54,875 nt of DNA from an uncultured Planctomycetaceae bacterium. GTDB taxonomy: Bacteria > Planctomycetota > Planctomycetia > Planctomycetales > Planctomycetaceae. The translations under genes were made by a program, and so were the position numbers. A model generated the notes under the pieces. It saw nothing but the letters and a program-made list of their open reading frames with translations, did not search any database and had not been told where the DNA came from. Of the stretch, positions 29,758 through 38,362 are shown piece after piece. Position 1 is the stretch's first letter; each line of letters opens with the position of its first letter. The stretch spans positions 1-54,875 of the forward strand of contig CAIOTJ010000024.1 of NCBI GenBank assembly GCA_903861195.1, read 5' to 3'.

Positions 29758-31818
29758 ATGAAGTTTACCTACGCTCCGGAAGCGAGCCCGCTTCCCGGCC
29801 TGCGCATCAAACGCGGGATTGACCGGGGTGGTTTCGGCGAGGTGTATTTCGCCGTCACCGACTCGGGCAAGGAATTGGCCATCAAGTTGCTGCAGCACAA
29901 TGAAGAGATTGAGCTGCGCGGGGTGCGTGCCTGCCTGAATCTCAAGCATCCCAACCTCTTGCCCATCTACGACATCCGGACGGATGCCGACGGCAATCAC
30001 TGGGTGCTGATGGAGTTTGTCTCGGGGGCCAGCCTGCAGCAGGTTCTGCAGCAGCATCCCTCGGGGTTGCCGTTGTCCGAGGTGCAGGTGTGGTTGGAGG
30101 GCATGGCGGCGGGTCTGCAGTACCTGCACGACCGGGGTCTGGTGCACCGCGATCTGAAGCCAGCCAATGTCTTCCGCGAGGCGGGTATCGTGAAGCTGGG
30201 AGACGTGGGGCTCTGCAAGGCGATTTCTCCCACCCGCCGCAGCCTGCACACCGAAAGCGTCGGCACGGTTTACTACATGGCCCCCGAGGTCTCGCGGGGT
30301 CGGTATACCCAGGCGCTCGACATCTACAGCCTTGGAGTGATCGCTTTTGAAATGGTGACGGGGGCGGTCCCTTTCGAGGGAGAGACGACCGGCGAGATCC
30401 TCATGAAGCACCTCGCGACGGCCCCCGATCTGAAGCGTTTGCCGACGGCTCTCCAGGGGGTGATTGGCCAGGCTCTCGAAAAAGATCCCGAGCGGCGCCC
30501 CACCTCGGCTCGGGAATTCGCCGAGCGATTCCGTCGGGCGCTGCAACCGGGCGGGGTCACCCTCGACCGGCCCGCCGCCTCTCCCGTCACAGCCATTCCC
30601 GATTCCCACTTCGTCGATGTCGAGCGGCTTGAAAAGCAGGTCGGGGGCATTCGATCTCCCGAGCGGAACAGGCCACGTCCCGAGTTCGTAGAGACACGGA
30701 GACGAGACGAGCGGGTTGCCGAGGCCAAACCCGCGGTTCGGTCAGAGTTCGCCGCGCTCCGTGACCTGTGGCCTGCTTCTCCAGGACGACAATTCGTGCT
30801 CGGATTGGCATTCGCCATGGGGTTGCTCTTCCTGCTTCCTCTCGTGCGGATTCGGGTTTCTCCCTTCGACTCGGTGCGGATCCTGTTTTTTCCCGGCTGG
30901 GTGATCTGGGCGGGCTTGGGCTACCTGGTTTATCGCTCGCTCAGTCCCGACCGCCGCTCACAATCGAACGGCCGCCGTGAGTCCCGAGACAATTGGTCTG
31001 ACGAAGACGTGCGGACGAATGCCCGCCGGAGTCAGTCGACGGCTCCCGAGTCCCCCCGGCGCGTCGTAACGCGAGAGCCCAACCCCCGCAGACCGAACCG
31101 CCCCGCTCCTCCCACCGAACCGGTTGTCTTTCCCCTGTCACCCCGCGAGCGGGTTGCCGGATTGCTCGAGGGCTTAGGCTCCGCAGGATTTTATACCGCT
31201 TTATTGGGAGGAGGGGCGTGGATGTGGGGAGGGTTGGGGCTTCCCCAGACCACCGGGCTGAGGGAGATTACCGCCTCTGTGCCCGGAGTCGTGTTCTTCG
31301 GGCTCGCGACCCTGGTGACCAGTTGGGCGGCCCTGATCCCCGCGCGGCTGCTGGAGACGACCGACCGGGGTTGGTTCTCGCGCCGGTTGGTCGCGGTGGC
31401 GTGCGGGGTGGGAGGCGGCCTGCTGATCTGGTGGATGTCTCAACGGCTGCTGGTGAATCTGCAGGAGGGAGGACCCCTTGGCCCTCCCCTCTGGACAGAG
31501 TTTGGCGAGCTGCCGCTGGTCGATGGGCATCAGTCGCTCAGCCCTGCCGCATTCGCGGTCTGGCTGGCCGGACTGCTGGGGCTCGCCGGGTGGGGCGCCC
31601 TCGCGCAGAGTCGGCGCAAGCGTTCCTTCCGTTGGATGGGTGTCGTGGGAGTGGTTTTGGTGGCGGTGGGGCTGTCGAAGATCTTCGCCTTCGATCAGCG
31701 CTGGGGAAACTGGCTGGCGGTCGCAAGCGCGGTGGTGGTGCAATTGGCGGCCCCGCACCAACCGGTTTCCCCGGCACGAACCCGGGAGGTGGTGCCGAAC
31801 GAGGCCCCGATCGCCTGA
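29758..31818 (+). CDS. Hanks-type Ser/Thr protein kinase with polytopic membrane domain
   Basis: A 686-aa protein. The N-terminal kinase domain (about 17-265) is complete: Gly loop RGGFGEVYF, Lys about 43 (AIKLL), HRDLKPAN (about 130-137), DVG in place of DFG (about 149-151), and APEVS. A charged Arg/Glu-rich linker follows, then two close membrane segments (about 346-365 and 375-390), a second polar stretch rich in Arg, Ser and Pro (about 395-465), and a block of about four to five hydrophobic segments up to about 665. Most bacterial kinases of this class have one membrane span and an external sensor; here sensing may occur in the membrane. The catalytic residues suggest activity. Confidence 0.92.
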   Translation: MKFTYAPEASPLPGLRIKRGIDRGGFGEVYFAVTDSGKELAIKLLQHNEEIELRGVRACLNLKHPNLLPIYDIRTDADGNHWVLMEFVSGASLQQVLQQHPSGLPLSEVQVWLEGMAAGLQYLHDRGLVHRDLKPANVFREAGIVKLGDVGLCKAISPTRRSLHTESVGTVYYMAPEVSRGRYTQALDIYSLGVIAFEMVTGAVPFEGETTGEILMKHLATAPDLKRLPTALQGVIGQALEKDPERRPTSAREFAERFRRALQPGGVTLDRPAASPVTAIPDSHFVDVERLEKQVGGIRSPERNRPRPEFVETRRRDERVAEAKPAVRSEFAALRDLWPASPGRQFVLGLAFAMGLLFLLPLVRIRVSPFDSVRILFFPGWVIWAGLGYLVYRSLSPDRRSQSNGRRESRDNWSDEDVRTNARRSQSTAPESPRRVVTREPNPRRPNRPAPPTEPVVFPLSPRERVAGLLEGLGSAGFYTALLGGGAWMWGGLGLPQTTGLREITASVPGVVFFGLATLVTSWAALIPARLLETTDRGWFSRRLVAVACGVGGGLLIWWMSQRLLVNLQEGGPLGPPLWTEFGELPLVDGHQSLSPAAFAVWLAGLLGLAGWGALAQSRRKRSFRWMGVVGVVLVAVGLSKIFAFDQRWGNWLAVASAVVVQLAAPHQPVSPARTREVVPNEAPIA

Positions 31819-31941
31819 AGCGACGCGGGACTGGCTCGGTCGTCGTGCTCGCGGCCCCTGTTGGGGTTCCCTCCGATTCTCACACGCGGTCCTCAGAAAA
31901 CCAGAGCGGGCACACGCGGGTCACACAAGGAGTGATATCAA

Positions 31942-32844
31942 ATGAGCAGCACCCTCACCCCCAACATCCCAGCCACGCTGACCCGCGGAATTGTGGCTGC
32001 AGGCCTGCGCCGTGTGCGTGAGACCGCGGTCTGGAGCGGGCTGGTCCTGGCAACGGGTCTGGGGGGAATTGGCGTCGAGGTCACGTGGGCCCAGTCCCCG
32101 GAGGAGCCGCGTCCAGACCATGCTTCCTCCAGTGCCATTCCCGACCCTGCCGCTGCCATTCCCGAAGCCAACAGTGGCCCGGTGTTGGAGGCGGAACGAA
32201 CCGACACGATCGAGGCCGAGCGCTCCCCGGCACCACCGGATGCCCGTCCAGCCGAGCCTGCCCGGGACTCGGTTCCCGCAGGGACCGAGCCCGCGCGACA
32301 GCCGTCGCGCGAGAGGGTGGTTCTCGGGACCGATCGTCGTACTCCCGGACAGCGATCAACAGAGTGGCTGTGGGCTCAGTCCGAGGTGAAGGTGGCTCCG
32401 TCCTGGGCCCGCGATGACGCAGGAGTGACGTCTGCCGACGGCACGCTGGTGTTGCGCAGCCGTCGGTTCTCCTCCCCCGAGGAAGCCTGTCAGGAACTGA
32501 CCTCCCTGGCCGTCACCTGGCTGCGGCAGAAGTACGAGTCTGAGACCGGACGAGCGATTGCCGATCCGGTTGGAGTGCTGCGCCAGGAAGCCGACCTGGA
32601 ACTGGTGCTCCAAAGCTACGTGCAGGATATCGCTTTGAATGATCAGAAGGTTCTGGAGACGCCGATGTACATTGGCCACCTCCGGCTCCCCGTCACCGAC
32701 ACCCTGCGCGAGAGGGTCTATGCCGACTGGCGTGCGCAGTTGGTGGACCAGCGTCTGTTCGAACTGGTGGGAATGGCGGCGTTGTGTTCGGCGATTTGCT
32801 TCGTTGTAGGGCGGTATCTGCGCACGTTTCCCGAGTCGCGATAA
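31942..32844 (+). CDS. Membrane/secreted protein following the kinase, unknown function
   Basis: A 300-aa protein with an N-terminal hydrophobic segment (about 28-50, ending VTWAQ), a long Pro/Glu/Ala-rich low-complexity region (about 50-130), a globular domain (about 150-260) and a C-terminal membrane span (about 275-293) before a short basic tail. The start is supported by AAGGAG at 31927-31932, nine bases from the ATG, one of the best ribosome-binding sites in the window. It lies 123 bp after the kinase gene on the same strand, so it may be a kinase substrate or partner; that is inference. No family recognised. Confidence 0.8.
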   Translation: MSSTLTPNIPATLTRGIVAAGLRRVRETAVWSGLVLATGLGGIGVEVTWAQSPEEPRPDHASSSAIPDPAAAIPEANSGPVLEAERTDTIEAERSPAPPDARPAEPARDSVPAGTEPARQPSRERVVLGTDRRTPGQRSTEWLWAQSEVKVAPSWARDDAGVTSADGTLVLRSRRFSSPEEACQELTSLAVTWLRQKYESETGRAIADPVGVLRQEADLELVLQSYVQDIALNDQKVLETPMYIGHLRLPVTDTLRERVYADWRAQLVDQRLFELVGMAALCSAICFVVGRYLRTFPESR

Positions 32845-32966
32845 CTCGGTGAAGCCCGTGGGGGTCATTGACTGCCCTGGTTCGGCCTTTCCACGGGACG
32901 ACAGCGGCCGACTTTGGTCCGACCAGCGATGAACGGGCGAAGGAGTCTGGGGGGAAATCCTTCTCT

Positions 32967-34340
32967 TTATTCCCCCGCTTGCACAATCCGCATCTGTGTC
33001 GAGAGGGGGTGGATCAGGCCGTCGACTTCAAAGTCGGCCTCTCCATACAACGCCAAGACCCCCTCGCCCGGCTTGTCGACGCTGGCCGAGAGGCTGTTCT
33101 CCTCACCGGTCATCGCGATTTCCTCCCAGGTCGACAGCCGCAGATCCCGCGTTTTGGCCCGGGCGACCCACAGCCGGCCGGCACGCGGGGCGGGGGTGCT
33201 GGTGATGGTCAGGCGGGATTTCGTCCCGGCATCATCGTGCTTCCACTGCACCTGGGGCATGGGGTTGTCCTTGATCTGGTGCCGCACGAACCCAGCCAGC
33301 GTGTTCAGGGCCCGTTCCCGATTCTTGCTGCCATCGGCGAGATTCTGCTCCAGGCCGTGACCTGCGTTGGGAACGTAGAGGACCCACTTCTCGCCCGGCA
33401 GGTCGTTCCAGTAGAGATTGAGAGCGTCGGTAGTCCAGTAGGGGTCATTGGCCCCGTTGATGATCATCTTGGGCAGCTTGAGCCGCGCCCGGTACGCCCA
33501 GGGGTCGACCATCTGCCAGAGAGCTTTCGCCGCGGGCGTGTCGGGCATCGGCAGCAGGTTGCGCTCGGTGTAGTCGTGCACCTGATCGCTGTACTTGCCG
33601 AACGACTTGAGCTGATACGGCCCCTGGGCCTGCATGTTCAGCGTGTCGATCACCAGGGGGGCGATCGCCTTGACCCGGGAGTCGGCCGCTCCCGTCAGCC
33701 ACGACGTCCAGCCCCTCTTCGACGCTCCCGAGACAACGAATGACTTCACCTCGGTCTTCAGGGTCTGTTGGGAAAATTCCTGCAGGCTGTCCATAGCCTT
33801 CACCAGGCTCTTGACCATCGGGAACAGCAACGGCCAGGTTTCGTCTCCCGTGTCGAGATACCGTACAAAAGTCTCGGCAATCAGATTGTCTTCCTTCCGC
33901 TCCCCAAACAATGGCTGGTTGGGAATGCCGTACAGGAACGCGATGGGCGAGCCGACCCGTCGGGCCATGTCGAGACCGAAGGCGGCGTTCTTTTCGCTGC
34001 CCGAACCTCCCTGGTTCCACAGCAGCATGGTCGACTTCGCGGTGGCTCCGGGGGGCACATACACGTGCAGGTCGTGCGTCCAGACAATTCCCTGCCACTC
34101 CTGCGAGACCAGCTTGATGGCATGCACGGTCCCAAGGGGCGTATCGACCGTCCGTTCGAGCCGCCATTCGAACTTCGGCTCGGGGCGTGCGAGGTAACGG
34201 TACAGCGGTTGGGGAGGGCGGGGTTCAAGTGACTGGTCGTCGTCTGCCCGGCCCATCCCCGCGAGGGCTGTCAGTCCCAATGCCAGTGACAGCATCAGGC
34301 GGGTGAATGTGCGAAGTGAACGCAATTCGATGAGGGACAT
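32967..34340 (-). CDS. PhoPQ-activated pathogenicity-related family hydrolase
   Basis: A 457-aa secreted alpha/beta hydrolase of the PqaA family. Signal peptide about 10-32 (ending GRADD). The family traits are visible: VYVPPGATAKSTMLLWNQGGSG, the nucleophile region FVVSGASKRGWTSWLTG (about 201-217), and NGANDPYWTTDALNLYWNDLPG with the expected acid, then AGHGLEQ with the His. Despite the family name, the biochemical role is unknown and nothing points to virulence here. ATG at 34340 starts the signal peptide. It follows the FAH-family gene on the same strand with 78 bp between. Confidence 0.9.
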   Translation of the reverse strand: MSLIELRSLRTFTRLMLSLALGLTALAGMGRADDDQSLEPRPPQPLYRYLARPEPKFEWRLERTVDTPLGTVHAIKLVSQEWQGIVWTHDLHVYVPPGATAKSTMLLWNQGGSGSEKNAAFGLDMARRVGSPIAFLYGIPNQPLFGERKEDNLIAETFVRYLDTGDETWPLLFPMVKSLVKAMDSLQEFSQQTLKTEVKSFVVSGASKRGWTSWLTGAADSRVKAIAPLVIDTLNMQAQGPYQLKSFGKYSDQVHDYTERNLLPMPDTPAAKALWQMVDPWAYRARLKLPKMIINGANDPYWTTDALNLYWNDLPGEKWVLYVPNAGHGLEQNLADGSKNRERALNTLAGFVRHQIKDNPMPQVQWKHDDAGTKSRLTITSTPAPRAGRLWVARAKTRDLRLSTWEEIAMTGEENSLSASVDKPGEGVLALYGEADFEVDGLIHPLSTQMRIVQAGE

Positions 34341-34418
34341 GAAAAACTCGCATCCAGGGGGAGAGAGCCGGGAGACAACCTCTTGATCAGGAGTCCGCAA
34401 ACCCGCGGATGGGCCTGG

Positions 34419-35225
34419 TCAGACCTTTTCTTCAATTACAGGATTGGTCAGGGCTCCGATCTTTTCGATTTCGATCGTCACCGTGTCCCCTCCCTGGAGG
34501 AACACCGGCGGCTTCCGTGCCGCGCCGACCCCATGCGGTGTGCCGGTGAGAATCACCGTGCCCGGAGAGAGCAGAGTGCTGCCCGAGAGAAACTCGATCA
34601 GCGTGGGAACATCGAAGATCATGTCGTTGGTGTTCCAGTCCTGCATTGTTTGCCCGTTGAGCACCGTCTTGATCTGCAGGGCATTGGGGTTGGGAATCTC
34701 GTCGGCGGTTACCAGGCAGGGGCCCAGCGGGGCGAAGGTGGCGAAGGTCTTCCCCCGGCACCATTGGCTGCCCCCCTTCTTGATCTGCCAGTCCCGGGCG
34801 CTCACGTCGTTGGCGCACATGTACCCCAACACATACTGGAGGGCGTCGGCCTTCGAGACGTTGTGGCACGGTTTTCCAATGACCACCGCCAGTTCACACT
34901 CGTAGTCGACCGCGTCACTGCGCAGTTTGCGGGGCAGAACGATGGGGTCACCGGGATTGGTGCAGGTGCTGCTGGTCTTCATGAAGACCACCGGGTACTC
35001 GGGAATGGCTTGGTTCCCCTCCTCGGCATGGCGGCGGTAGTTGAGCCCGATGCAGACGATGTCGGCGGGAACCAGCGGGGCGAGCAACTTGCCAATCTCG
35101 GCCTTTTCCCCCGTGTCGCGGCGGCTGCCGAACAGGTCGCCCTCGAGACGGGTTGTGGTGCCGTTGGCGTGCTGGACGCCGAGGTGAATGCGGCCCTGTG
35201 CGTCGCTGTAGCGGATGATTTTCAT
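34419..35225 (-). CDS. Fumarylacetoacetate hydrolase (FAH)-family enzyme
   Basis: A 268-aa FAH-family protein, enzymes that cleave or isomerise 2-oxo/1,3-diketo acids. The metal-binding acids are in DYECELAVVIG (E-x-E, about 122-132) and NDVSARDWQ (about 154), with the TGTPHGVG loop near residue 233 and the N-terminal IVCIGLNYRRHAEE. This size group includes ureidoglycolate lyase and acylpyruvases; no neighbour decides between them. The ATG at 35225 (MKIIRYSD) is typical; the open frame up to 35507 is not. Confidence 0.93.
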   Translation of the reverse strand: MKIIRYSDAQGRIHLGVQHANGTTTRLEGDLFGSRRDTGEKAEIGKLLAPLVPADIVCIGLNYRRHAEEGNQAIPEYPVVFMKTSSTCTNPGDPIVLPRKLRSDAVDYECELAVVIGKPCHNVSKADALQYVLGYMCANDVSARDWQIKKGGSQWCRGKTFATFAPLGPCLVTADEIPNPNALQIKTVLNGQTMQDWNTNDMIFDVPTLIEFLSGSTLLSPGTVILTGTPHGVGAARKPPVFLQGGDTVTIEIEKIGALTNPVIEEKV

Positions 35226-35577
35226 CGTGGAGCAGGAATTCAGGCTGGGACGAAGACAACGGGAAATTGCGGACCGCAGGCCGCCCGACCGTGTCGCGGG
35301 AAAAAGGTGGAACCGCAAGGCAGGTCCGCGGTCAGACTGGCGGATGGTAACTTGCGGCGCGGCGCCTTTCCAAGCCTTGCCAACGGTCCCCCGTCGATTT
35401 CCCCGGCGACCTGCGCTTGGGGCTTCCCGCCGGGCATTTCCCCCGGGGGCTCCGGCATCATTTTCTAATGGTTCTTTTCCCGCCGGTCTTTTCCCGACAG
35501 CGAACAAATCTCTTATACTGCGGCCGCAGTCGGCCCTGTGGACATTGGTTCGCCCGACTTGGTCTTCCCTTACCTGG
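35226..35577. other. Divergent intergenic region
   Basis: Separates the minus-strand FAH gene from the plus-strand M20 gene. A -10-like TATACT on the plus strand (35514-35519) lies in a locally AT-rich patch; nothing else was recognised. Confidence 0.5.
35491..35519 (+). promoter_or_regulatory. Weak promoter candidate for the M20 gene
   Basis: TATACT at 35514-35519 with a poor -35 (ttcccg, 35491-35496) at 17 bp, giving a leader of roughly 50 nt. Only the -10 box is convincing. Confidence 0.3.
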
Positions 35578-36807
35578 ATGTCTCGATCGATGTCTGAATC
35601 GTTGGTGTTGCGGCAGGCGCGGGCGATGGGCGATTGGATCGTGTCGAAGCGGCGGCACCTGCACCAGATTCCCGAGCTCTGTTACGAAGAGCATAAGACC
35701 AGCGTGTTCATCCGGCAGACGCTCGATGAATTGGGGGTTCCCTGGCAGGGCCCCATCGCCGGAACGGGAGTGGTCGCGACGATCACCGGCGGGAGTGGTC
35801 CCTGCGTGGCGCTGCGGGCCGACATCGACGCCCTGCCGATCGAAGAGGAAGCCGATGTCGACTTCCCCAGCCAGCATCCCGGGCGGATGCACGCCTGCGG
35901 TCACGATTGCCACACGGCCATGCTGCTGGGGGCGGCCCGGCTGTTGAAGCAATGGGAATCCAGCCTCCCCGGGACCGTGAAATTGATCTTCCAGCCTGCC
36001 GAGGAAGGGGGAGCCGGGGCCGAGCGGCTGTGTGACGCGGGGGTCTTGGAGAATCCCCGCGTCGAGCGGATCTTCGGCCTGCATGTCTGGCCGGTGACCC
36101 CCACGGGCAAAATCACCTCCCGGGCCGGAACCTTCATGGCGGCGACGGGCTTCATGAAGCTGCTGGTCCGCGGGGTGGGAGGACATGCCGCGATGCCCCA
36201 CCTGGCGGTCGATCCGGTGGTGACCGCCGCCAAGCTGGTCTGCGAGTTGCAGACGATTATCTCCCGCGAAGTCGACCCCTTGAACTCGGGCGTGGTCAGT
36301 GTCACCACCTTCCATGCCGGCGATGCGACCAATGTCATTCCCCAACTGGTGGAGCTGACTGGTACGATGCGGGCCCTGACAATGGATGGATTGCTCTTTT
36401 TACAGAAGCGCATCCGCGAGATCGCCCAGCATGTGGCCGCCGCCAACCGCTGTGAAGCGACTGTGGAATTCCTGGGGAGCAATTTTCCTCCCACGGTCAA
36501 CGACGGCGGCCTGTGGGATCTGGCCCAGACGATTGGTCGCGATCTGTTGGGGAACGACGCGGTGGTGGAATCTGCTCCCGTGATGGGTGGAGAAGACTTC
36601 GCCTTCTACGCCCGCCAGATTCCCGGTTGCTTCGTGGGGTTGGGAATTCGCAACGAATCCGTTGGTTCGACCTACAGCGTGCACCATCCGCGGTTCAAAG
36701 TCGATGAGGCGGCTCTGCCGCTGGGAACTGCGCTGCATGTCGAGTTCGCGCTGCGGTCACTCCAGGAGTGCGGTGGCAAAGTGCGCGGGACGGCACCCTG
36801 GAGTTGA
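35578..36807 (+). CDS. M20-family amidohydrolase (aminoacylase/carboxypeptidase type)
   Basis: A 409-aa metal-dependent amidohydrolase of the hippurate hydrolase/IAA-amino acid hydrolase group. Seen: HLHQIPELCYEEHKT, LRADIDALPI, the metal-binding HACGHDCHTAML (about 103-114), PAEEGGAG, the dimerisation-domain GVGGHAAMPH and the late MGGEDFAFYA. These enzymes remove acyl groups from amino acids. The start is either ATG 35578 or ATG 35590; neither has a strong ribosome-binding site. The stop codon lies inside the first unit of a 17-bp tandem repeat. Confidence 0.93.
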   Translation: MSRSMSESLVLRQARAMGDWIVSKRRHLHQIPELCYEEHKTSVFIRQTLDELGVPWQGPIAGTGVVATITGGSGPCVALRADIDALPIEEEADVDFPSQHPGRMHACGHDCHTAMLLGAARLLKQWESSLPGTVKLIFQPAEEGGAGAERLCDAGVLENPRVERIFGLHVWPVTPTGKITSRAGTFMAATGFMKLLVRGVGGHAAMPHLAVDPVVTAAKLVCELQTIISREVDPLNSGVVSVTTFHAGDATNVIPQLVELTGTMRALTMDGLLFLQKRIREIAQHVAAANRCEATVEFLGSNFPPTVNDGGLWDLAQTIGRDLLGNDAVVESAPVMGGEDFAFYARQIPGCFVGLGIRNESVGSTYSVHHPRFKVDEAALPLGTALHVEFALRSLQECGGKVRGTAPWS

Positions 36808-36894
36808 AACCTTCCCGGAGTTGAAACCTTCCCGGAGTTGAAACCTTCCCGGAATTGAAACCTTCCCGGAATTGAAACCTTCCCGGAATTGAAC
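36800..36894. repeat. 17-bp tandem repeat, five full copies
   Basis: Unit ggagttgaaaccttccc. Copies start at 36800, 36817, 36834, 36851 and 36868, plus a partial at 36885. The first three read ggagttg and the later ones ggaattg, so the array has two sub-types. It carries the stop codon of the M20 gene and fills the gap to the convergent SDR gene. No spacers, so it is not CRISPR. Confidence 0.95.
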
Positions 36895-36916
36895 CCGTGT
36901 CGGGGCGGGGAAGCCC

Positions 36917-37678
36917 TCAGGCCCCCAGGCCCGCTCCGCCGCCAATGGGAATGTCTTCACCCGTGAAGCGGCCATGCGCGGCCACGAACAGCGCCAACTC
37001 GGCAATCTCCGCGGGAAGATTCATGCGGTGGTCGAGCATGATCTGGTTGACCGCCTCGTGGACCGGAGGGGGCTGCAGATCCATCATCGAAGTGGCGGTT
37101 GGGCCGGGGGAGATGCAATTGAGTCGCACTCCCATTGGCCGCAGTTGCATGGCGACCGCGTTCACCATCGCCACCATGGCGGCCTTGGTGGTGTTGTAAA
37201 CCGGGTTGACCCGCGAGCCCGAGCGGGCCTTGGTCCCCGAGATCGAACTCAACAGCAACAGGCTGCCGGTTCGCGCCGGGCACATCAATCGAGCCGCCTC
37301 GCGGACGCAGTAATAGGCCCCATTCAGATTGATGTCGACCGCCCGGTTCCACTGCTCGTCAGACAGGTCGAAGAACGACTCGATGTTCAACACCCCGGCA
37401 GTGTAGAAGACGAACTGGGGAGGGCCCACCTCGGCATGAATCCAGTCGAAGAAAGCGGCCACGGCCTGCGGGTCGCGCACGTCCAGGGGGCGGGTCAACC
37501 GGCGGCTGGCCTGGGGGACCTGGTCGAGATCGGCCAATCGCTGGGCGTCATGATCGGCGATCACCATTGTGACCGGCCGGTCCGACAGGCGGGCGACAAT
37601 TTCCCCGCCGATTCCTCCCGCTCCCACCACAACCACCGTGGCACCCTGGTACGCGTCGACCACCCGCTCAAACATCAT
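36917..37678 (-). CDS. Short-chain dehydrogenase/reductase
   Basis: A 253-aa classical SDR oxidoreductase. NAD(P)-binding GAGGIGG (about 19-25), the catalytic Ser in LLSSISG (about 145), Tyr about 161 and Lys about 165 in VYNTTKAAM, and the ISPGPTATSM block. An Asp-rich segment after the second strand (ADHDAQR) favours NAD over NADP; that is inference from family rules. The C-terminal GEDIPIGGGAGLGA is usual. Starts at two adjacent ATG codons (37678/37675). Substrate unknown. Confidence 0.93.
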   Translation of the reverse strand: MMFERVVDAYQGATVVVVGAGGIGGEIVARLSDRPVTMVIADHDAQRLADLDQVPQASRRLTRPLDVRDPQAVAAFFDWIHAEVGPPQFVFYTAGVLNIESFFDLSDEQWNRAVDINLNGAYYCVREAARLMCPARTGSLLLLSSISGTKARSGSRVNPVYNTTKAAMVAMVNAVAMQLRPMGVRLNCISPGPTATSMMDLQPPPVHEAVNQIMLDHRMNLPAEIAELALFVAAHGRFTGEDIPIGGGAGLGA

Positions 37679-37961
37679 TCTGGCTCCTGTCCTGCGATCT
37701 GCGCGGGCATGATAGGCTGGCCGCCCACATGATGCGAGTCCCCAGAGAAGGGAGTCGGGTCGATCTCCCGAGTGATGACTCCCCTGGATTCCCGCTTGCT
37801 GAGCCCGCTCGAGGGGATTGGGCCTGGGCCCACACGAGGCTTCGATGGCACCCGCCCGAAAAGCCGTTACACTTCCCAAATCACGGCCGGCAATCGTCGC
37901 CTGGAGGGTTCCGGGCTGTTGTTCCGGTTGTTGGAACCCACTCTGTTTTTCCGAGGTGGTC

Positions 37962-38246
37962 ATGAGTGTCGTCAATTACATGATTCGCTTTTCGACCCCG
38001 TTCTCCGGAGTCCGGGGATTTGGCGTGACACTGCAGAACATCTTTTGGACGGGCCCGTTCCAGGTGGGGCAGGTGTACCGCGATGGCGTCGTGTGCGGTC
38101 ATTTCACGTACTTCCAGGGCCCGGTTGAGATTCTGACCCTCACCCTGAACAACAACGAGGTCTACCTGTTCCAAAACGGCGCGGGGCAATGCGCCAGTGC
38201 CTCGGGCGAACAGGGGCCGTGTGAACTGGTCCGCCAATCGCTGTAG
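37962..38246 (+). CDS. Small protein, no recognised family
   Basis: A 94-aa protein without a signal peptide. It begins MSVVNYMIRFSTPFSG and has alternating hydrophobic/polar strands (VTLQNIFWTGPFQVG, VEILTLTLNNNEVYLFQNG), so a small beta-sheet fold is likely. Three cysteines (about 45, 75 and 84). The ATG at 37962 is preceded by GAGGTGG. The frame is open upstream to 37818, but that part is compositionally unlike protein. Codon use fits the neighbours. Function unknown. Confidence 0.6.
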   Translation: MSVVNYMIRFSTPFSGVRGFGVTLQNIFWTGPFQVGQVYRDGVVCGHFTYFQGPVEILTLTLNNNEVYLFQNGAGQCASASGEQGPCELVRQSL

Positions 38247-38362
38247 GAACTCGACTGGAACCGGGCTGAGTGTCGCGCTGGAGCGGGCGTTCGTCGTCGT
38301 TTGAGCAATTGCCGCCAGCGCATTGAAGTGTGGTCGCCGTTGCAACGAGGAGGTGGGGCATC

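Noticed and set aside
29462-29761. 99-aa frame ending on the kinase start codon
   Set aside because: The GTG start lacks a ribosome-binding site, the translation shows no family or membrane features, and the overlap with the kinase ATG is explained by chance in a region that must hold the promoter.
36800-36894. Possible CRISPR array
   Set aside because: The units end in a GAAAC-like string but are directly adjacent with no spacers, only 17 bp long, and no cas genes are in the window.
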